Of a stretch of DNA of 39,941 bases, positions 34,927 through 39,941 are shown piece after piece (position 1 is the first letter of the stretch; each line of letters opens with the position of its first letter). The notes under the pieces were generated by a model. That model was not told where the DNA came from. It searched no databases and worked only from the letters and a program-made list of their open reading frames with translations. The stretch lies in NCBI RefSeq assembly GCF_001646655.1, contig NZ_LPZN01000037.1, positions 1 to 39,941 of the forward strand, written 5' to 3'. Position numbers and translations under genes: made by a program. Origin of the DNA: Rhodococcus gordoniae. Lineage in GTDB: Bacteria > Actinomycetota > Actinomycetes > Mycobacteriales > Mycobacteriaceae.

Positions 34927-35241
34927 TCTCTTCTCCTCGCATCCCGATCGCACCGGTACGAAGAGGAAGACCTCGTGAGCCGCGCGAACTCATCGGATCG
35001 TGCTCGGATCACGAAGGGATTCGGCGACAGCCGTCCGGCCCGGCGACACTGCACGTGCCGACTGGTATTTTCGTATCCAGTGATCAGCACCGTGTATCCG
35101 TGAGACAGATGTCCCGCGCCATCCGTGAACCGCGCCTGCAGGCGGCGGTGATTCCGTGTGCCCGGAGGGGGAACCCGCGCCAGGGTTCCCCGATCCCATC
35201 GTGCAGTCCTTCATGCATCGGAATCGACTTTCGGAGTTCAC
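34927..35241. other. Divergent intergenic region (315 bp)
   Basis: No gene is seen. It must hold promoters for the reductase (leftward) and the pentapeptide protein (rightward). The one clear element is the inverted repeat at 35168-35191. Confidence 0.6.
35168..35191. promoter_or_regulatory. Inverted repeat GGGGAACCC-N6-GGGTTCCCC
   Basis: Perfect 9-bp arms with a 6-bp spacer, 50 bp before the pentapeptide gene. It may be an operator or an RNA hairpin in the leader. Confidence 0.5.
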
Positions 35242-36105
35242 ATGTCCACCCCATCACTTCACTCGTCCCCATCACCGGCCGTTCATCGATCCGACCTCCG
35301 GGGCGACTGCAGCCGTTGCTTCGCATTGTGTTGCACGGCTTTCGGATTCACGCGGTCGTCGGACTTCGCCGAGGACAAGCCCGCCGGTTCGCCGTGCCGG
35401 CATCTCGACGCGCGCTTCGCGTGCACCATCCATGAGACGCTGCCGTCCCGTGGTTTCCGCGGATGTACGGTGTTCGACTGTTTCGGTGCGGGACAAGCCG
35501 TCTCCCAGCGGTTGTTCGCCGGCGTGAGTCGGCGGGACCGACCCGACACCCGCTACCGGATGTTCTCGGCGTTCGCCGTGGTGAAAGAGCTGCACGAGAT
35601 GATGTGGCACCTGCTCGAGGCCCAGCAGCGCACCTACGATCCGGAGCTCGCGGACGACGCGCGGGAGCTCGTCGAATCCCTTGCCGTCCTGACTCGCAGG
35701 GGCGTGGACGAACTCGAGTTCCTCGAGATCGGCGAGATACGTGCATCCGTTCGGCCGGTCCTCATGGAGGTCAGTGCGGAGGTGCGGGGTTCGTACTTCG
35801 CGGACGACGAGGGGATGGATCCCGATCTCGTCCCGGGCGCCGACCTCGCCGGAACCGATCTGCGGGGCCACCGGTTGTGCGGCGCCGACCTACGGAACGC
35901 ACTGCTCATCGGCGCCGATCTCCGAGGATGCGACCTCGCGGGGGCGGACCTGCTCGGCGCGGACCTGCGCGGTGCGCGAGTGGAGGACGCCGATCTCTCC
36001 CTCGCCCTGTATCTCACGGGACCGCAACTCGCCGCCGCGCACGGCAATCGACGCACCCGAGTACCCACGGGCATACCGGTACCGCGGAGTCGGCTCGACG
36101 ACTGA
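35242..36105 (+). CDS. Cys-cluster (YkgJ-like) plus pentapeptide-repeat protein
   Basis: A 287-aa protein with two parts. Residues about 20-85 hold many cysteines in a pattern like YkgJ-type zinc/iron-binding domains: CSRCFALCC, then [17 protein letters not shown], then [13 protein letters not shown]. Residues about 200-260 form around ten pentapeptide repeats A[DN]L-x-x ([25 protein letters not shown]), too few for a full gyrase-mimic helix. The middle is helical. ATG 35242 has GGAG five bases upstream. No signal peptide, so probably cytoplasmic. Such fusions are known in actinomycetes but their role is not. Confidence 0.8.
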   Translation: MSTPSLHSSPSPAVHRSDLRGDCSRCFALCCTAFGFTRSSDFAEDKPAGSPCRHLDARFACTIHETLPSRGFRGCTVFDCFGAGQAVSQRLFAGVSRRDRPDTRYRMFSAFAVVKELHEMMWHLLEAQQRTYDPELADDARELVESLAVLTRRGVDELEFLEIGEIRASVRPVLMEVSAEVRGSYFADDEGMDPDLVPGADLAGTDLRGHRLCGADLRNALLIGADLRGCDLAGADLLGADLRGARVEDADLSLALYLTGPQLAAAHGNRRTRVPTGIPVPRSRLDD

Positions 36106-36114
36106 CCGAGTGCA

Positions 36115-36142
36115 GGGAGGGCGCGGCGACTCGCGCCTTCCC
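36115..36142 (+). terminator. Hairpin after pentapeptide gene
   Basis: GGGAGGGCGCG pairs with CGCGCCTTCCC (11 pairs, one G-U) around a 6-nt loop, 10 nt after the stop codon. No T tract. Confidence 0.65.
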
Positions 36143-36340
36143 TCCCGCTCAGGGGAACCCGATGCGGCGGCACACCAGCATGTGGTGGGCTCGGATGTAC
36201 CGGTGTCCACGATCCGTTTCGGCAGCCGCAACGGCGGCGGGTCGCTCCGCCCCGTACTCGGAGCAAGCTGCCGTGTGGGTTACAGGGTCGTCACCGCCCC
36301 CAGTACAACGCGGGCAGGAAGGACATCGGTATCAGGACCG

Positions 36341-36387
36341 GGCAAACGAAAACGAGACCACGATCTCCGAAGAGTTCGTGGCCTCGT
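36341..36387 (-). terminator. Intrinsic terminator of tRNA-Leu
   Basis: On the minus strand, 12-bp arms ACGAGGCCACGA / TCGTGGTCTCGT (one mismatch) are followed at once by TTTTCGTTTG. It lies 29 nt past the tRNA 3' end and is a classical rho-independent terminator, with a U-tract unusually good for this genome. Confidence 0.85.
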
Positions 36388-36415
36388 CCGTCGCAGTTCG
36401 TGGAACTGCACACTG

Positions 36416-36498
36416 TGGGCGAAGGGGGACTTGAACCCCCACGTCCCGAAGGACACTGGCACCTGAAGCCAGCGCGTCTGCCATTCCGCCACTCGCCC
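36416..36498 (-). tRNA. tRNA-Leu, anticodon CAG
   Basis: An 83-nt class II tRNA. The 5' acceptor GGGCGAG pairs with TTCGCCC (last pair G-U); discriminator A at 36416. The anticodon arm CTGGC-TTCAGGT-GCCAG gives anticodon CAG for CUG codons. A long variable arm (TGTCC-TTCG-GGACG) follows and the T arm is GGGGG-TTCAAGT-CCCCC. CCA is not encoded. In mycobacteria a tRNA-Leu also sits beside fhaA, so this is conserved gene order near oriC. Confidence 0.95.
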
Positions 36499-36700
36499 GA
36501 GCAACGCCGAAAACAGTAACACACACCGGAGCGAAACAACTATTCGCCTGGTCAGACGGCTGTGAGCCCCGCGGACTCGATCGCTGAAGATATCCGTCGG
36601 AGACGTGCCGCATGCCTCAGGGTCGAATCCGGGGAAAAGTGGATACCATGCAGTGACGAGATCTGCATTGCGACACGCTGAGTACGGAAAGGGGGTCGCC

Positions 36701-38017
36701 ATGGGCATCGCCCAGCGCTTCGAGCGCAAACTACAGGCCGCGATCGGCGACGCTTTCGCCCGCGTGTTCGGCGGCGGCGTCGTGCCCCAGGAAGTCGAGG
36801 CGGCGCTGCAGCAGGAGGCAACGGACGGCGTCCGACAGCTCGATCGGGGTCATATGCTGGCGCCGAATCATTACGTCATCACGATCAGCGAAACCGATCA
36901 CAATGCCCTCGCAGCGGATCGGGACTTGACTGTGAAGGCGTTCTCCCGTCACCTTGAGGACTTCATCCGAGAACAGGGATGGCAGACATACGGTGAGATC
37001 CAAGTCGTCTTCGAGTCGTCGTCGGCACTGCACACCGGGCAGTTCCGGACTCGCGGCTCGGTAGATCCCGATGCGGGGCGCTCAGCGACGCGTGCTCCGT
37101 CACCACGGAACCCACAGAACCGCCCACCCGCGACCTCTGAACCAGGAGCTGGCCCCATGACGCAGAACCCCGGCTACGACCCCAGCCGTGACCCCGCCGA
37201 GGCGGAACCGCAGTACGCACGCAACGGTCACGCGCACGTCGGCCAGGAGCAGCGCTACAACCAGGGCTACGGGAACGCCGGTTACGACCAGGGCCAGGGC
37301 GGCTACGACCAGCAGGGTGGATACGACCAGCAGGCGTACGGCCAGGCCTACAGCGAGCAGGACTACCAGCAGGCCGGCTACGACCAGCAGGCCTACGGAG
37401 CCCAGGATGCCCAGCCCCAGGCGTACAGCCAGGACTACGGCCGCGACTACCCGCAGCAGGGTGGCTACGACCAGCAGGCGTACGGCCGGCAGGCCGGCTA
37501 CGACCAGCAGGGTTACGCGCAGCCCGGTTACGACCAGGGTTACCAGGATCAGGGCTACCAGCAGGGTGGCTACGACCAGCAGGCGTACGGTCAGCAGAAC
37601 TACGCACAGCCGGGCTACGACCAGCAGTACGGCGCGCAGCAGGGCTACGACCAGGGTTACGCCGCTGCGGCACCCGGCTACGACCAGGGCTACCAGCAGG
37701 GCGGCTACCAGTCGCCGGCGGCCGGTCGTGTGCTGACCGCGACCCTCCAGCTCGAGGACGGCAGCGGCCGCTATTACCAGCTCCGCGAGGGCAGCAACAT
37801 CATCGGCCGCGGCCAGGACGCACAGTTCCGCCTCCCCGATACCGGTGTCTCGCGTCGCCACATCGACATCCGCTGGGACGGCCAGGTCGCGATGCTCTCC
37901 GATCTCGGCTCGACGAACGGCACGACGGTCAACGGCGCCTCCGTTCAGGACTGGCAGCTCGCCGATGGTGACGTGATTCGCGCCGGGCACTCCGAGATCC
38001 TCGTGCGCATCCTCTGA
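36701..38017 (+). CDS. fhaA: FHA-domain protein FhaA
   Basis: A 438-aa partner of Ser/Thr kinases in the control of peptidoglycan synthesis; mycobacterial FhaA binds phosphorylated MviN. ATG 36701 has AAAGGGGG upstream. Residues 1-120 are the DUF3662 domain ([20 protein letters not shown]), residues about 180-345 a Gly/Tyr/Asp/Gln low-complexity region built of GGYDQQAYG-like units, and residues about 350-438 the FHA domain with GRG, SRRH and DLGSTNGT, the phosphothreonine-binding signature. It opens the conserved fhaA-fhaB-pstP cluster. Confidence 0.95.
   Translation: MGIAQRFERKLQAAIGDAFARVFGGGVVPQEVEAALQQEATDGVRQLDRGHMLAPNHYVITISETDHNALAADRDLTVKAFSRHLEDFIREQGWQTYGEIQVVFESSSALHTGQFRTRGSVDPDAGRSATRAPSPRNPQNRPPATSEPGAGPMTQNPGYDPSRDPAEAEPQYARNGHAHVGQEQRYNQGYGNAGYDQGQGGYDQQGGYDQQAYGQAYSEQDYQQAGYDQQAYGAQDAQPQAYSQDYGRDYPQQGGYDQQAYGRQAGYDQQGYAQPGYDQGYQDQGYQQGGYDQQAYGQQNYAQPGYDQQYGAQQGYDQGYAAAAPGYDQGYQQGGYQSPAAGRVLTATLQLEDGSGRYYQLREGSNIIGRGQDAQFRLPDTGVSRRHIDIRWDGQVAMLSDLGSTNGTTVNGASVQDWQLADGDVIRAGHSEILVRIL
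37240..37710 (+). repeat. Degenerate in-frame repeats encoding Gly-Tyr-Asp-Gln-Gln units
   Basis: About twenty imperfect units around GGCTACGACCAGCAG (GYDQQ), often with GCGTACGGC (AYG) between. They form the disordered linker of FhaA and may vary in number between strains. Not a CRISPR array: no spacers and the frame is kept. Confidence 0.85.
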
Positions 38018-38055
38018 TCAGCCGGTATCGAAAGACCTACCGGACCCGTTCATAC

Positions 38056-38085
38056 CGTCCGACGCGTGTCGCAGCGCGTCGGACG
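38056..38085 (+). terminator. Hairpin between fhaA and fhaB
   Basis: CGTCCGACGCG and its perfect complement CGCGTCGGACG with an 8-nt loop, 38 nt after the fhaA stop. It may end or weaken the fhaA transcript, implying a promoter for fhaB downstream of it. No T tract. Confidence 0.6.
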
Positions 38086-38174
38086 CTGCATGGAGTCGTC
38101 CGGTGTCCGTATTGTGAGTGACCGCACGACCCGGAAGACCACGACCGGTCTACTACCCCGAAGGAGGATGCACC

Positions 38175-38636
38175 GTGCAGGGGCTGATTCTGCAGCTGAC
38201 CCGAGCGGGATTCCTCCTCCTGCTGTGGTTGTTCGTGTGGGCGGTGTTGCGCACGCTCCGGTCCGACATCTATGCCGGTGCCGCACGCCCGCTCCCGCGC
38301 TACTCCCCCAAGCAGTCGGTGCTGCCGACGCTGAGCCGTAACAAGACCGCCAAGTACCTGGTGGTCACGCAGGGCGCGCTGGCAGGCACCCGGATCACGC
38401 TCGGCACCCAACCGGTTCTCATCGGCCGTGCCGACGACTCCACACTCGTGCTGACCGACGACTACGCATCCACGCGCCACGCACGGTTGTCGCCCCGAGG
38501 TTCCGACTGGTACGTCGAAGACCTGGGGTCGACGAACGGCACGTATCTCGACCGCGCAAAGGTCACCACCGCCGTCCGTGTCCCACTCGGAACCCCGGTT
38601 CGGGTGGGCAAGACCGTGATCGAGCTCCGCCCGTGA
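38175..38636 (+). CDS. fhaB: FHA-domain membrane protein FhaB (FipA)
   Basis: A 153-aa protein: a single N-terminal membrane segment (residues about 8-28, LTRAGFLLLLWLFVWAVLRTL) and a cytoplasmic FHA domain with GRADDS, STRHARLS and [11 protein letters not shown]. The mycobacterial homologue, 155 aa, links PknA/PknB signalling to division. GTG 38175 is the start because AAGGAGG lies 7 nt before it, and it gives the mycobacterial-like N-terminus. The stop overlaps the next start as GTGA. Confidence 0.95.
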   Translation: MQGLILQLTRAGFLLLLWLFVWAVLRTLRSDIYAGAARPLPRYSPKQSVLPTLSRNKTAKYLVVTQGALAGTRITLGTQPVLIGRADDSTLVLTDDYASTRHARLSPRGSDWYVEDLGSTNGTYLDRAKVTTAVRVPLGTPVRVGKTVIELRP

Positions 38637-39941
38637 CCCTCGTACTCCGTTATGCCGCCCGCAGCGACCGCGGCCTCGTGCGCTCCAACAACGAGGACTC
38701 CGTCTACGCCGGCGCCCGCCTGCTCGCCCTCGCCGACGGCATGGGTGGTCACGCAGCAGGTGAGGTCGCCTCACAGCTGATGATCGCGGCGCTCGCCCAT
38801 CTCGACGACGACGAGCCCGGCGGCGACCTCCTCGGCAAGCTCGCCGCGGCCGTCCGCGAAGGCAATGCCTCGATCGCCGATCAGGTGGAAGAAGAGCCCG
38901 AACTCGACGGCATGGGCACGACGCTCACGGCCATCCTGTTCGCAGGCAGCAAGCTCGGACTCGCCCACATCGGCGATTCCCGCGCCTATCTGCTGCGCGA
39001 CGACCAGCTCACCCAGATCACCCGCGACGACACCTTCGTGCAGTCGCTGGTCGACGAGGGGCGCATCACCCCGGAGCAGGCGCACACGCACCCGCAGCGG
39101 TCGTTGATCATGCGGGCGCTGACCGGCAGCGAGGTCGAACCCACCCTCACCGTGCGCGAGGCCCGCGCCGGCGACCGCTACCTCGTGTGCTCCGACGGTC
39201 TGTCCGACGTCGTCAGCGACGAGACGATCGCCGACACCATGCGGCAGGGCACGCACGACGAGTGCGCCGACCGGCTCATCGAGCTGGCACTGCGCAGCGG
39301 CGGCCCCGACAACGTCACCGTCGTCGTCGCCGACGTCATCGATCTCGACTACGGCCAGTCGCATCCCATCGTCGCCGGTGCCGCATCGGCGGACGACGAG
39401 GACACTCCCCCGCCGAACACCGCGGCCGGTCGTGCCGCCGCGATGCGGCCACCGCGCGCCACCCCCAAGCGGGTCATCAACAAGGCCCCGGAGCCGGCGC
39501 CGAAGAAGAAGCGCAGTCGCCTGTGGTGGCCGGTCGTCGCCGTCGTGGTGATCGCGGTGCTGGTCGGCGGCCTGTTCGTCGGCCGGCAGTTGATCCGCAA
39601 CAACTACTACGTCGGCGCCGACGACGGTCGCGTGACCGTGCTGCGCGGTATCCCCGGCGACGTCTTCGGCTACTCGCTGCAGGAGGCGGCGCGCGTCGGG
39701 TGCATCACCGACGAGGGCGACCTCACGCTCGTCGACCCGAACAGCGCGTCGTGCCGTGTGATGCTCGTCGACGACCTGTGGCCCGCCGCTCGCGAGCAGG
39801 TCCGTGCCGGCCTTCCGTCGGGTTCGCTCGACGACACCCGCGAGCAGATGCAGCGGCTCGCGGAGCTGGATCTGCTGCCGGTGTGTACTCCGGAGGAACC
39901 CGCACCCGCCCCCGGCGGGTGCGGGTTCCTCCGGAGTACAC
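38633..39941 (+). CDS. pstP: PP2C-type Ser/Thr phosphatase PstP, 3' end outside window
   Basis: Membrane phosphatase that reverses PknA/PknB phosphorylation, acting with FhaA and FhaB on cell growth. GTG 38633 overlaps the fhaB stop (GTGA). The PP2C domain covers residues 1-240: RSNNEDS, ADGMGGHAAGE, GMGTTLTA, GDSRAYLLR, SDGLSDVV and GGPDNVTVV carry the metal-binding aspartates. A charged linker, one membrane segment (about 297-319) and part of the external domain follow. 436 codons are open to the window edge. The last 59 bases are a perfect inverted repeat, so residues after VCTPEEPAPAP (39928 onwards at least) are probably not real PstP sequence. Confidence 0.92.
   Translation, partial: MTLVLRYAARSDRGLVRSNNEDSVYAGARLLALADGMGGHAAGEVASQLMIAALAHLDDDEPGGDLLGKLAAAVREGNASIADQVEEEPELDGMGTTLTAILFAGSKLGLAHIGDSRAYLLRDDQLTQITRDDTFVQSLVDEGRITPEQAHTHPQRSLIMRALTGSEVEPTLTVREARAGDRYLVCSDGLSDVVSDETIADTMRQGTHDECADRLIELALRSGGPDNVTVVVADVIDLDYGQSHPIVAGAASADDEDTPPPNTAAGRAAAMRPPRATPKRVINKAPEPAPKKKRSRLWWPVVAVVVIAVLVGGLFVGRQLIRNNYYVGADDGRVTVLRGIPGDVFGYSLQEAARVGCITDEGDLTLVDPNSASCRVMLVDDLWPAAREQVRAGLPSGSLDDTREQMQRLAELDLLPVCTPEEPAPAPGGCGFLRST
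39883..39941. repeat. Perfect 28-bp inverted repeat ending exactly at the window edge
   Basis: Left arm from 39883 (GTGTACTCCGGAGGAACCCG...) and right arm to 39941 (...CGGGTTCCTCCGGAGTACAC) are exact reverse complements around CCC. It may extend beyond the window. A 28-bp perfect stem within coding sequence is improbable, so a fold-back read or contig-end artefact is likely. Confidence 0.85.

Larger units (their letters stand above)
36106..36415. other. Intergenic region between pentapeptide gene and tRNA-Leu (310 bp)
   Basis: No gene is seen. It contains two terminator hairpins facing each other, at 36115-36142 and 36341-36387; the part between shows nothing. Confidence 0.7.

Noticed and set aside
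37240-37710. Regular repeats that could be taken for a CRISPR array
   Set aside because: The units are in-frame, degenerate, without spacers and encode the FhaA linker.

Overview
The window is about 40 kb of high-GC actinobacterial DNA. A wax-ester-synthase/DGAT-type acyltransferase, PimE/Rv2181-like mannosyltransferase, type VII secretion (T7SS) style proteins and the order tRNA-Leu, fhaA, fhaB, pstP all point to a mycolic-acid actinomycete, most likely Rhodococcus or a close relative. In mycobacteria both gltBD and the fhaA-fhaB-pstP block lie near oriC, so this is probably an origin-proximal region carrying accessory inserts.

Left part (1-12.8 kb). gltD and gltB (glutamate synthase) run leftward. 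A TetR regulator and a divergent FAD monooxygenase share a 59-bp intergenic region with two copies of the operator ACTAC-N4-GTAGT. Next comes a compact five-gene rightward operon (8094-12699): an EspC-like T7SS target, a 788-aa WXG/TPR-region protein, two tandem paralogous lipoproteins and a YbaB/EbfC-like (EspL-like) protein. It ends at a strong hairpin facing katE. I consider this operon the best candidate for a little-described system.

Middle part (12.8-23 kb). A leftward run reads acyltransferase, HTH-ClpN protein, Cu/Zn-SOD-like lipoprotein, KatE catalase, and looks like a stress and redox group. The HTH-ClpN gene seems to be transcribed as a leaderless mRNA from a promoter covered by two GTCAAC-N5-GTTGAC palindromes, which lie inside the end of the acyltransferase gene. 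A rightward operon follows: substrate-binding lipoprotein, NtaA/DszA-type flavin monooxygenase, permease and ATPase, suggesting uptake and oxidation of an organosulfur or related compound. A SRAP (YedK/HMCES) DNA-protein crosslink protein comes next.

Right-middle part (23-34 kb). A TetR regulator faces a FAD amine/amino-acid oxidase, RidA and MFS exporter group. Then come a decayed ClpN fragment, a GT87 mannosyltransferase and an AcuI-like reductase. A leftward copper operon follows: csoR, copZ, a secreted protein with duplicated HVHP motifs, copA. A CsoR operator precedes csoR.

Right end (34-39.9 kb). A small membrane protein, a RibD/DHFR-family reductase, a YkgJ-like Cys-cluster plus pentapeptide-repeat protein, tRNA-Leu(CAG) with an intrinsic terminator, then fhaA, fhaB and the start of pstP (Ser/Thr phosphosignalling for cell-wall growth). 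The last 59 bases are a perfect inverted repeat, probably a contig-end fold-back artefact rather than real coding sequence.
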